Source: Onchidella celtica
Lineage: Eukaryota > Mollusca > Gastropoda > Systellommatophora > Onchidiidae
Length of the DNA: 64,000 nt
Assembly (NCBI GenBank): GCA_963931925.1
Contig: OZ007569.1
Coordinates: forward strand, 8,648,207 to 8,712,206
Direction of reading: 5' to 3'
The notes beneath the pieces are model-generated. The model ran no database searches and was not told the DNA's origin. It saw only the letters and a list, made by a program, of their open reading frames with translations. A program made the position numbers and the translations under genes. Shown in pieces: positions 53,606-64,000 of the stretch (the stretch's first letter is position 1; each line of letters starts with the position of its first letter).

Positions 53606-55684
53606 CAAAAATTGTATATTATAATTATCTCTTTGATAGTTCGGTCTTGCATACCTTCCTATCTTTACGAAATAGTACCATCGGGAAGTATCGAACATGC
53701 CATGACGGGTTACCAATACAAAGCAATCACAGTGGCGGCACCCGGAGCTGCCACAGCTGATTTAACCAATACCACTGAATTTAGCAATACGTGAGAAAAA
53801 AATTTTTAAAAAAAGAATCAGCAAAGCTATTTCGTTGTCATTGAGACGTCGCCTTCTTGAATGAGCTAAACTGATCAAATTTCAAATCGCAATATCAAAA
53901 TACATGATATTATAATACACGTACTAGCCTAGTACAACAAGATGGATTTTGGCTACTTATCTGTTATATATTTCAGCAGCTTGCAACCTATGGCATGACT
54001 AACTGACCAAAATATACACTCTTCAGGCCTTAAATTTGGCAGGAAGGTGGCAATTGAGATGATGGCTACAATTAAAAGTTGTTAACTTCAAGCATGTGTT
54101 TTTAAAAAATAACAATGTTTATTGCTATGTAACATCTGTATTTTTTGCATGTTTGTTTCGCTTTACATAATTATATATTTCACAAAATCTCCACCTTTGA
54201 ACGCAAAAGGCTTTTTTTATTAGACCACCTACACTAACCCAATTTTACATGTTCATTTCCAATACCGCGGAGGGAGCACAAAGTTTTTATTATTTTGATT
54301 AGTTTGGTTCTTGAATTTATAGACAATGCATTTTCATCGTGCTGTCATTTTCATCCTCCATCTTGCCTCCATTCTGTTATCGTACCGTACATGTCATAAA
54401 AAGTAACCATATCAAGCTTGGTGCGCAGTGTCCTGGCGCGCATGAGTTCTGCAGATTACTACTTTTATTGAGAGAGAGAGCTAGAGAGAGAGAGAGAGAG
54501 AGCAAGCAAATGATTGTTTATTCCGGGCAATGCCCGGTACGTCATCTAGTATAGAAGAGTACATGAGATGGGAATGGCAAAAAGCTGAAAACAAGCCAGG
54601 GGCGTGTCAGTGGTAGAGATATAGACAAAAGAATCCATCCCAAACTTCGATTGTTTCGTAGAATCGGACAGCTGTGGCAAGTTTGTGTTTTCAGTTGCTC
54701 ATACTTCTTCGTTTTTCATGACCGCCACTTCCCCTAAATGGTCAGTTTGAAAGGAAAAACATGCCAAGGGACAACAAATCCGGAATATTTGTGAACTCAA
54801 ATGGCTGAACTTCCAAAAAGACTCAACAACTCAAATCGATACTTTGAAGCAAAAAGTCGATTTGAGTTGCCGCCCCTCTCCTCGGTGGTTTTTGTTCGTA
54901 CAAAAAAAAAAAGTGTGGAAGCTCATTTGCATCTATAAGCGCTGATATTCGCTTTCCGAAGACAAAATAAGCAAAACGTTTTGTGTAACAGTGTCATTGT
55001 AAAGGACCAGGCACTAAACCGGTCTAAAACCATGAAAATAATATGGAAAAGTGCTGAGAAATTTCAAAACATAATAGTCCCTCTTAGTACTTTTCACACC
55101 CACTTCCATACTCTTGGCAATCATGGGCAAGTGCTTGCCGGATGCTGGACTCCGGGATGTTTGGGCCCAAAGCTTAAAGCCCTATTACTACAGCCACTCT
55201 GGGTGGGAAAATGTACAAGGAACCATTCTAATTCAGGGGCGCGTCTTCATGATTCCTCATCATTTGGAGTGGTAGGAGTTCAAACTTTGGTTTTTTTTAA
55301 AAATCCAGCAAATTAACATCAACTTGGCTTAACCAGATCACCCGATTTCAAGAAGAAATGCTGATCTCTTATATTGTGAAAATGGTGCATTTCTTGACAT
55401 CTTTCACGCGCGGCAAGATTACTTCATTGATTTGGAAAAGAATTTTTTTTTAAAATGGCACCCGTTTGCGTATCTTCAGATAGTAGAAAACATCTTGTTT
55501 AGCCTCATCATAGCTGCCAGATAAGGGAACTTGCTTCTCCGCCATTCTCTATGTGGTGCCCGAGATGATGTCCTAGTGCTTTGCATAAGATGGACTGGAG
55601 TATGTAAGTATGCAAAATTCTTGCCAGCGTACTAGGCCCACATGTCAAGCACTGAAAACTATCGTCCCAAAATATTCGCAACTT
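53606..55684. other. No gene recognised
   Basis: AT-rich sequence with a GA microsatellite at about 54470-54502 and the Helitron-like end at 54523-54549. The 111-codon frame at 54981-55316 shows no recognised domain. Confidence 0.45.
54523..54549 (+). mobile_element. Helitron-like 3' terminus
   Basis: CCGGGCAATGCCCGG is a perfect 6-bp-stem, 3-base-loop hairpin; eight bases later comes CTAG followed by host T at 54550. A GC-rich hairpin shortly before CTRR-T is the defining Helitron 3' end. The 5' end was not identified with confidence. Confidence 0.6.
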
Positions 55685-55805
55685 TCATCAGGTCCACTTA
55701 AGGGGCAAATTGATACCGGTACCAAACGATAAATCCTGGTTAGTATAAGGCAGTGTTAGTCGTTTCAGATCGGTAGTTTTTATAAGTTAATAATGGTCTC
55801 AAAGT
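55685..55805 (+). repeat. Dispersed repeat, copy 2
   Basis: Counterpart of 53470-53605. Confidence 0.7.
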
Positions 55806-57570
55806 AGCAGAAACTCCATAATTACATGTATATCTTTTGCATGTTTGTCAGTAGGGTCATACTGGACAGGCCTGTTCTTTAGTGCCATTTCAAAATCATT
55901 ACTCAACAAGCGGCGATAGCATACATTATTCGGGCTCATTTAATCCAACAAAATCATATTTAATCATTGACAGAGTGGTACGCAAAGAGCCAAAGCTGCA
56001 TAACGAAGTAAATAGAGTGGGGCCTTTTAGACCTTTTTTTTTCACTAAAAAGCTACTCGATCGCAACTGCTGCCACCTCATTCCATAATCTAGACATGCT
56101 TAGCTTAGTAAACATCCTTATGGCAATTTGCTGCCTCCCCCCCCCCCCCCCCACCCTCTGAGTGGACCTTTTTGGCTCCTTTTGCCCCATCCAGTAGATA
56201 CGCTGATTTAGCTTTTGTTTTACTTACAATTTGCAACCCATGTAAACAATCACTATCGGTTCAAATAAGTGATACGCAAACATTCTTTAGGTAATGCTGA
56301 ATCAGAACATCTGTGGGCGGATCTGACAAAAATAGGCTAAAGGTGAAATCAAATAAAATATTTCTAAGACGACTTCAAGCAAAATGTTTTAATTGAATGC
56401 AGAAAAATGACCAATCTTTCATATTATAAGCAAATCTCCATTTCCGTAGAAAAAAAAATTGCCGCCTTTTGGAGGGGTTTCGTCAGGAATTTAGTCTTTT
56501 ACCTGAATGTCGATATCGTCAAATCCACTCACACATTGGTCTAAGCCCCCACCCCCTGCTCTCTCCTCTCTTGTAGTTTCTGGTCAAAATCGAAGGTACA
56601 AATAATAATCAGCTCGCGTTGATTCTATTTATATATTATAAACTTTAAGCCACTGTTAATGTTGCTTTGTTATTGAGTTTCTATGTGGGGGAGGGGGGGG
56701 GGTGGCGGCCGGGGAGGGGCGGATGTGGCGTTGGATTGTGAGAACCATCGGGTTCGACAAATGTGACCAGCCCTGGAATGTAACAAAAATTCCATCTGAA
56801 AGCCTGTGATATTATAATCGATACTCATTGGTGTCGAAACACTTGATATTTATTTGTTCGTGACATGTGAACATGTAAGTTCCGGCTTGCTGCCGTTGTT
56901 TATTAGGTAAGTTTGGTTGAAAACAGGATTTCATAGCCTCGCCAATCACACCCACATGCTTCTAAACATCCGGTGTCATCAGCTGTCATCGGAGGTCTAC
57001 CATGAAGTACGTACTCCCGATTTTTTGGCGATTTTTTACACACTCCCTCCTGCCATGTGTGTTTTTCATAGCATGGCCTCACCCCCAGCCTACCCCAAAC
57101 CCCTCGCTCGAGCTTACGACCATCATAAGTTGGATGTTGATGAAGCGTTTGAAAACTTGAACTGGCATTTTGCATGAACTATTTGACTGTTTCATTACAG
57201 ACATGCTTACTACATTATTGTAGCCCTGCTTACTTGTATTATTATTATTGAAGGTATCAAACTCTTGTGCTGAAAAAGGAAAATAAAACCAAACTTCTTA
57301 ATGTCATACCGTAATTGAAAAGCGTACCTATGCTCGGAGAAGCTAAGAACTGCGGCTTGATTTAAGAACTTTTGTACTCGTTTACAAAACTTTTTTCCAG
57401 ATCTGAACTAAATAACTTTTTTTAGAATTTTACCAAAGTGTGAAAATTATATGAATGTATTTAATTCTATGTTAAACTTAGTAACTCTGAATGCGAAACA
57501 TAAATTTAAAAAAGTGTACGCAAATAGACCGTTGTCGTACCGATGCGCTGTAAAACCTAAACTTAAACTC
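55806..57570. other. No gene recognised
   Basis: Poly-C (about 56135-56152) and G-rich (about 56688-56720) runs in AT-rich sequence. The opposing frames at 56903-57177 overlap each other and match nothing I know. Confidence 0.45.
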
Positions 57571-57722
57571 CCCCCCCCCCCCCATTGCCACCTGTACTTT
57601 TTTGTTGTTGTTGTTGTTGTTATTGTTGTTTTGTCGCTGGAAGCAACACACACACAAACACATACACACACACCCGCCCGCACGCGCACACACACACACA
57701 CACACTCTCTCTCCTTTCTCTC
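57571..57722 (+). repeat. Compound microsatellite
   Basis: Poly-C, then (TTG)n, then (CA)n with CCCG interruptions, then (CT)n. The Cys/Val-rich and Thr/His-rich frames are artefacts. Confidence 0.9.
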
Positions 57723-59185
57723 TCCTCTGAGCGGACTTACGTTATAGCTGGCCTCTACTCAGTGACTCAGATAATTTATCAGGCCGAGTCAGTCAATGAT
57801 TGGCTGTAAGCTGGTGATAGAGCGCCGCTGCAGGTAGATTGGTTGTTTTTCTGAGGATCACCGAGGCTGTCTATTTCAGTGAAAACTAATTGGGAAGGTG
57901 GAAGGGGAAAAAGAGAACTGATAGTTTTTCAAGTTAAATAATCCCCCCCCCCCCCCCAGGAACCCCCGGGGACCTTCTAGGATGTGAACATTTCAAGTGG
58001 CAATGGGCAATGTTCCCTCTAGTTTCTGGTAGTCAGTGTGCGCAAAAATTTTGTTGTGCATTTTTTCCCTTGGACAAATGCATGATAGTGTGCTCTGATT
58101 GCTAGTTCAAATGTAAACTTTGAATTGTTTCAACATCATTTTGGCACAGCCTTTCTCTCTTGATTAGTGAAACGATATCGGCATGTTGACACTATAATCT
58201 GCATTCTATGAAGTAACTTATTTAATTAGGATTTGATTTATTACTTTTAAACAGGCACGTAGGCAAGTGATTATTTTCAATGACTACGATTATTAATTAA
58301 TAACATTATTTTGAGGTATTTAACCTTTTGTGTGCACATTAATTTCCTTTGTTCGCTGGTTGCAAAACGTGCGTGTGGGTGTGTATAGATTGTAGGTCTT
58401 TGTTTGGCTGCCCTTGACATTTACAGTTTATACCTCACTTTTCTTGCTCGTTTGTTTTTCTTTTGTTTCTTCTGTTTTACTCATTTCTTGACCCTCCCGT
58501 GCCAGGTCATCCACTTCCTCTTCTTCATCTTCTTCTCCTGCTTCTCTTTCTTCCTGTTCTTCCTTTCCTCTGTTTTTGTTCATTTTCTTCATCCTCGCCC
58601 TCAAAAGAGCAGTTTGGTCAGGCGCCTGAAAGAATAGAATGAGACAGAGCAGAGAGTTCCTGCTGGCGAGGATTTGGAATCGGGATTGTGGGTTCATTTT
58701 AGCCGTACCATACTTGTTTCCAGTTCGTTTTAGTTATGTCTTAACGTATGGAAATGGATGTTGTGCAGATAACTGGGATGATCTTTTGACAAGAAAAAAG
58801 AGAGATTTCTCAGTTGTTGCTGTGTACGTTTGTGATTTCCAGCATTCTGGCAAAGGTTGTCAAATGCGAGCAGGATGTTTTAATCACAGTTCACAATGGG
58901 GTGATCACTGGGTTGGACTAGGTCTTTCAGAATCCAGAGCGTCTTACATCAAAGACGTCTTTGTCCTTTGTTCAAATGTCGCAAGAGAAAAAAGAACAAA
59001 AGAAAAGGCTGTATGACGCAAAAATCTGCGTTAGCAACAAACAGTAAAATGGAAGTTATAACTTTTCTTTTTTTTAACATTTCTTATGAAGATAATAATT
59101 CCGGTTGTTGCTGTCGTTGCCTTGTCATTCGTAAGGTAGTACGCAACAAACTGGTGTCCCGTTTCTCCTTCATCTTCTTTGTCCC
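57723..59185. other. No gene recognised
   Basis: A poly-C run lies at about 57944-57957. The plus-strand frame at 58639-59016 (125 codons, cysteine-containing) has no recognisable domain and no exon-like ends. Confidence 0.45.
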
Positions 59186-61313
59186 CTCTCCCCCAACCCA
59201 CCAATCCCAATCCCCGTCCCCCCACCAATCCCCATGCCCCCAACCAATCCCCATCCCCCAAACAATCCCCATCCAGACCAATCCCCACCCCCAACCAATC
59301 CCCATCTCCCCACCAATCCCCGTCTCCCCTCACCAATCCCCACCCCCAACCAATCCCCGTCTCCCCTCACCAATCCCCACCCCTCACCAATCAGCACCCC
59401 CCACCAATCCCCATCTCCCCACCAATCCACGTCTCCCCTCACCAATCCCCACCCCCCACCAATCCCCGTCTCCCCTCACCAATCCCCATCCCCCCACCAG
59501 TCCCCACCCCCACCAATCCCCATCTCCCCACCAATCCCCACCCCCACCAATCCCCGTCTCCCCCCACCAATCCCCGTCTCCCCCCACCCATCCCCACCCC
59601 TCACCAATCCCCATCCCCCACCAATCCCCACCCCTCACCAATCCCCATCTCCCCAACAATCCCCACCCCCACCAATCCCCGTCTCCCCCACCAATCCCCA
59701 TTCCCCCCACCAATCCCAATCCCCCCACCAAATCCCGTCTCCCCACCAATCCCCATTCCCCCCACCAATCCCCGTCTCCCCCCACCAATCCCCATTCCCT
59801 CCACCAATCCCCGTCTCCCCCCACCAATCCCCATTCCCCCCCACCAATCCCTGTCTCCCCCCACCAATCCCCATTCCCCCACCAATCCCCATTCCTTCCA
59901 CCAATCCCCATTCCCCCCACCAATCCCTGTCTCCCCCCACCAATCCCCATTCCCCCACCAATCCCCATTCCCCCACCAATCCCCATTCCCTCCACCAATC
60001 CCCGTCTCCCCCCACCAATCCCCATTCTCCCCACCAATCCCCATCCCCCAACCAATCCCCATTCCCCCCACAAATCCCCATTCCCCCCACAAATCTCCAT
60101 TCCCCCACCAATCCCCGTCTCCCCCCACCAATCCCCATTCCCCCCACCAATCTTCGTCTCCCCCCACCAATCCCCATTCCCCCACCAATCCCCATTCCCC
60201 CACCAATCCCCATTCCCCCACCAATCCCCATTCCATCCAGCAATCCCCATTCCCCCCACCAATCCCCGCCTCCTCCCACCAATCCCCATTCCCCCACCAG
60301 TCCCCATTCCCCCACCAATCCCCATTCCCTCCACCAATCCCCGTCTCCCTCCACCAATCCCCATTCCCCCCACCAATCCCCATCCCCCCACCAATCCCCA
60401 TTCCCCCCACAAATCCCCATTCCCTCCACAAATCTCCATTCCCCCCACCAATCCCCATTCCCCCACCAATCCCCATTCCCTCCACCAATCCCCGTCTTCC
60501 CCCACAATTCCCCGTCTCCCCCCACCAATCCCCATTCCCCCCACCAATCCCCATTCCCCCCACCAATCCCCGTCTCCCCCACCAATCCCCGTCTCCCCCA
60601 CCAATCCCTATTCCCCCACCAATCCCCATTCCCCCCACCAATCTTCGTCTCCCCCCACCAATCCCCATTCCCCCACCAATCCCCATTCCCCCACCAATCC
60701 CCATTCCCCCACCAATCCCCATTCCATCCAGCAATCCCCATTCCCCCCACCAATCCCCGCCTCCTCCCACCAATCCCCATTCCCCCACCAGTCCCCATTC
60801 CCCCACCAATCCCCATTCCCTCCACCAATCCCCGTCTCCCTCCACCAATCCCCATTCCCCCCACCAATCCCCATCCCCCCACCAATCCCCATTCCCCCCA
60901 CAAATCCCCATTCCCTCCACAAATCTCCATTCCCCCCACCAATCCCCATTCCCCCACCAATCCCCATTCCCTCCACCAATCCCCGTCTTCCCCCACCAAT
61001 CCCCGTCTCCCCCCACCAATCCCCATTCCCCCCACCAATCCCCATTCCCCCCACCAATCCCCATTCCCCCCACCAATCCCCATTTCCCCACCAATCCCCG
61101 TCTCCCCCACCAATCCCCATTCCCCCCACCAATCCCCGTCTCCCCCACCAATCCCCGTCTCCCCCACCAATCCCCATTACCCCCACCAATCCCCGTTTCT
61201 CCCCACCAATCCCCGTCTCCCCCCACCAATTCCCACCCCCCACCAATCCCCGTCTCCCCCCACCAATCCCCATTCCCCCCACCAATCCCCATCCCCCCAC
61301 CAGTCCCCATCTC
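59186..61313 (+). repeat. C-rich minisatellite array 1, about 2.1 kb
   Basis: Over 100 copies of an 18-20 bp unit, CCACCAATCCCCATTCCCC or CCACCAATCCCCGTCTCCCC. Because the unit lacks stop codons in most frames, very long Pro-rich frames (plus strand) and Gly/Trp-rich frames (minus strand) run through it. These are not genes: several frames are open at once and codon use merely follows the DNA repeat. A higher-order repeat of about 491 bp is visible near 60118-61000. Confidence 0.97.
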
Positions 61314-62070
61314 TTGTGAAATCTGTGGACAGTTAGCTGTGGGATTTTAAACGTATTCCCGTGAAAATATAATGTGGCAAAAAGAAAAAGTTCCAAAGCC
61401 TGGCGAAAGAAATGATACAGAAACGAAACAAAACACAATGAGAAATGGTGTTCTTGCTTGAGAACATGCTCACTTTCAGACACTTTCAACCAAAATTATA
61501 TTGAAAAAGATGTCATCAGTTTTGGTGGCTTTAATGTAGGATTTTGTTGACATTGAATTTGAAGTCCTCGTTTGCTGCGGGGCGTATAATTTGTTGCTGT
61601 GTACATGTATATCAGAATGATTTGTTCGAACCACGAATAAAAAAGTCCCCCCACCCATCCACCCATCCAAGTTTCAGCTATGAGTGGCCATGTCGTGATG
61701 TGATACCAAAAATAAGTAAAAGCTGTACTTTGACGGACGATGTATATTTTGCCTTTCTCTGTCATTAAAGAGATTAAACAAACATTCAAGGGGGTCCGGG
61801 TACGCCTTTGACGTCAATTCAAGCACTCAGACGCAAGGCGAACAACATGATCGAGCGCCATTTTGTTAATTCCCGATACACGTGCATATTTCATATCGAC
61901 TTAGTTATCGTCAAATATCAGCTGTGCCGAGCTGGATAAAGGAAGTGGGGGGGGGGGGTGGATGTGGGAGAGAAGGGCGCATGACGTGGAATTTGAAATG
62001 GTACTCCGGTACCAAAGATAAGGCGACTGTAAACGATATTTCTCAAAGGATGTTGTTACAGGTACGTACG
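61314..62070. other. Unique spacer between the two C-rich arrays
   Basis: About 750 bp of ordinary sequence. It includes a copy of the AAAGCCTGGCGAAAG/ATGATACAGAAA motif seen in the palindromic element at 29362-29500. No gene recognised. Confidence 0.5.
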
Positions 62071-62945
62071 TCCCCACTCCCCACCAATCCCCGTCTCCCC
62101 ACCAATCCCCGTCTCTCCCCACCAATCCCCACCCCCCACCAATCCCCACCCCCCACCAATCCCCGTCTCCCCACCAATCCCCATCTCCCCACCAATCCCC
62201 ATCTCCCCACCAATCCCCATCTCCCCACCAATCCCCATCTCCCCACCAATCCCCATCTCCCCACCAATCCCCGTCTCCCCACCAATCCCCGTCTCCCCAC
62301 CAATCCCCATCTCCCCACCAATCCCCGTCTCCCCACCAATCCCCATCTCCCCACCAATCCCCGTCTCCCCACCAATCCCCATCTCCCCACCAATCCCCGT
62401 CTCCCCACCAATCCCCGTCTCCCCTCACCAATCCCCACCCCCACCAATCCCCATCTCCCCACCAATCCTCGTCTCCCCTCACCAATCCCCACCCCCCACC
62501 AATCCCCACCCCCACCAATCCCCACCAATCCCCATCTCCCCACCAATCCCCGTATCCCCTCACCAATCCCCACCCCCACCAATCCCCATCTCCCCACCAA
62601 TCCCCATCTCCCCACCAATCCCCGTCTCCCCTCACCAATCCCCATCTCCCCACCAATCCCCGTCTCCTCACCAGTCCCCACCCCCCACCAATCCCCACCC
62701 CCACCAATCCCCGTCTCCCCTCACCAATCCCCATCTCCCCACCAATCCCCGTCTCCCCTCACCAATCCCCACCCCCCACCAATCCCCGTCTCCCTTCACC
62801 AATCCCCATCTCCCCACCAATCCCCGTCTCCCCTCACCAATCCCCACCCCCCACCAATCCCCACCCCCACCAATCCCCATCTCCCCACCAATCCCCGTCT
62901 CCCCTCACCAATCCCCGTCTCCCCTCACCAATCCCCATCCCCCCT
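62071..62945 (+). repeat. C-rich minisatellite array 2, about 0.9 kb
   Basis: The same family as array 1, more regular: the 18-bp unit ACCAATCCCCATCTCCCC (or CCCCGTC variant) in about 45 copies. Open frames are artefacts as above. Confidence 0.97.
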
Positions 62946-63598
62946 TAGAGGATAGTTGTTTTTGTGCTAGGGGTACGTATGTTAAAGCCTTTTGTGACTC
63001 CAGAGCTAGAGAGCTGCTCCTGAAGTGCTCTTTGACAACAGCCTTAATTAATTATGATTAATTATTCTTTCAGATTTTCTTTTTGTTTTCCTGCTGTTTT
63101 TTTGGTTGAAAGGGTTGGGGGCAGGGTTAGGGATTCGATAAGATTCAGGGTTGCGGAAAAGGACGGGGTTAGGGATGGGTACGTAAACGCTTGGAGTGCT
63201 TACGTACTTACAACAACAGCCTTCCTTAAATTATGAAGCTTTCATCGGAACAAAAAGGTCGAATTCATCAATTTGAAAAATGTTTATCATGTTCCAGTTC
63301 ACTGAAAGTGGTACACAGTTGTGTTATTACACAGATGAGCCGACCAAATAACTCGGTTAACTTGCCATGAGCACGGCCTTATGATCTGACACAATCAGCT
63401 GTAAAAGATTCATTATATCCTGGCTTACCTCATACGCTTCCTCCTTCAAACGAGTTGGAAAGTAATAGCCGCGATACGTTATCGATGAGACCATCTTCCA
63501 CAGCAGGCTTGGTAATACATGGGCTCTTTCTGGGATGGTGGTGGTGGGGGTTTTCTGTCCCGCCATTTTGCTCTATCTCTGTTTATTATTTCTTCTCC

Positions 63599-63603
<5 letters not shown>
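62946..63603. other. No gene recognised
   Basis: Contains scattered AGGGTTAGGG-like words at about 63115-63175. No exon or RNA gene seen. Confidence 0.45.

Positions 63604-63683
<80 letters not shown>
63604..63683 (+). repeat. (CT)n microsatellite, 80 bp
   Basis: Uninterrupted CT dinucleotides. Ser-Leu and Arg-Glu frames across it are artefacts. Confidence 0.97.
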
Positions 63684-63686
<3 letters not shown>

Positions 63687-64000
63687 ATCACCTTCTGAAA
63701 TACAAGCGCTGAGAATGAGATTCTGCCTCAACTCAAGCAGAGAAAGTCGACACGTTCATTGTCCGATCTTTTTGCATTATTTATTCCTTCATTTCTTCGC
63801 TGTCAGGACAAAATAAAATTATTGAGTTTCCCCGGTCTTGGGGTGACTTTTTGCCAGATTTCTTACAAGTTTCCGTTGTTCAGGGACTTCACGTCAGGAG
63901 CTGCGGACATATGAGACAAATTAGCCTGCGTTGTGGAAAGTTTAAAAACAAACTTCTGAAGAAGAAAAAAAATTGAAAAAATCTGGGAAATGCCAAAAAA
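63684..64000. other. No gene recognised
   Basis: Ordinary sequence to the window edge. An AATAAA-like word near 63812 is not linked to any recognised gene. Confidence 0.4.

Noticed and set aside
58639..59016. 125-codon cysteine-containing frame as a gene
   Set aside because: No recognised motif, no exon-like boundaries, and its 3' end runs towards low-complexity sequence.
58968..61350. Open frames of 500-780 codons encoding proline/serine/asparagine-rich or glycine/tryptophan-rich proteins
   Set aside because: They translate an 18-20 bp minisatellite. Several frames on both strands are open together because the repeat lacks stop codons; no domain, signal or splice context supports a gene.
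61882..62955. A 357-codon proline-rich frame and minus-strand glycine/tryptophan-rich frames
   Set aside because: Same minisatellite family as above; periodicity follows the DNA unit.

Overview
This is an animal (metazoan) nuclear DNA window. It has GT-AG introns, short exons in long AT-rich introns, many small transposable elements and long microsatellites. The two genes are intron-rich orthologues of conserved animal genes. A tRNA-derived SINE of the kind common in aquatic invertebrates, LINE fragments and frequent AGATCT-type simple sequence suggest a lophotrochozoan, perhaps a gastropod mollusc. That placement is inference, not proof. No prokaryotic operon, CRISPR array, rRNA or intact tRNA gene is visible.

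Layout. (1) 1-9.3 kb: no exon recognised; small repeats, a fold-back element, a CT microsatellite and a 21-bp minisatellite. It probably includes intron or downstream sequence of the next gene. (2) 9.3-15.3 kb, minus strand: the first six coding exons (199 codons) of a beta-1,3-N-acetylgalactosaminyltransferase, best match B3GALNT2. Its catalytic 3' half is not found here and should lie beyond the left edge. (3) 15.3-21.7 kb: intergenic, with a Tc1-like element, a SINE and a second copy of a TG...CA element that carries a duplicated B3GALNT2 exon. (4) 21.75-49.0 kb, plus strand: 24 coding exons (1,024 codons, all phases consistent) of CFAP61, a structural protein of the ciliary calmodulin- and spoke-associated complex. 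The C-terminal exons expected from the vertebrate protein are not found; a possible alternative last exon lies at 49289. Its introns hold nested DNA transposons, LINE fragments and MITEs. (5) 49.3-64 kb: no gene recognised. It holds a tRNA-like SINE fragment, a Helitron-like 3' end, a 27-bp minisatellite in a pyrimidine tract, and two very C-rich 18-20 bp minisatellite arrays (about 2.1 and 0.9 kb) that are open in many frames but are not genes.

The two genes are divergently transcribed, 6.5 kb apart, and have unrelated roles (glycosylation in the secretory pathway; ciliary motility). The most unusual structure is the pair of related 1.35-1.43 kb elements at 10579-11929 and 19285-20716. Both have 5-bp target duplications. 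The first holds a 379-bp GT-AG intron that the second lacks exactly. The second also contains 343 bp of B3GALNT2 sequence, including a whole exon, that looks identical to the parent locus, inserted inside its tail. All homology calls come from reading the translated sequence and from memory of the families; no database search was run.
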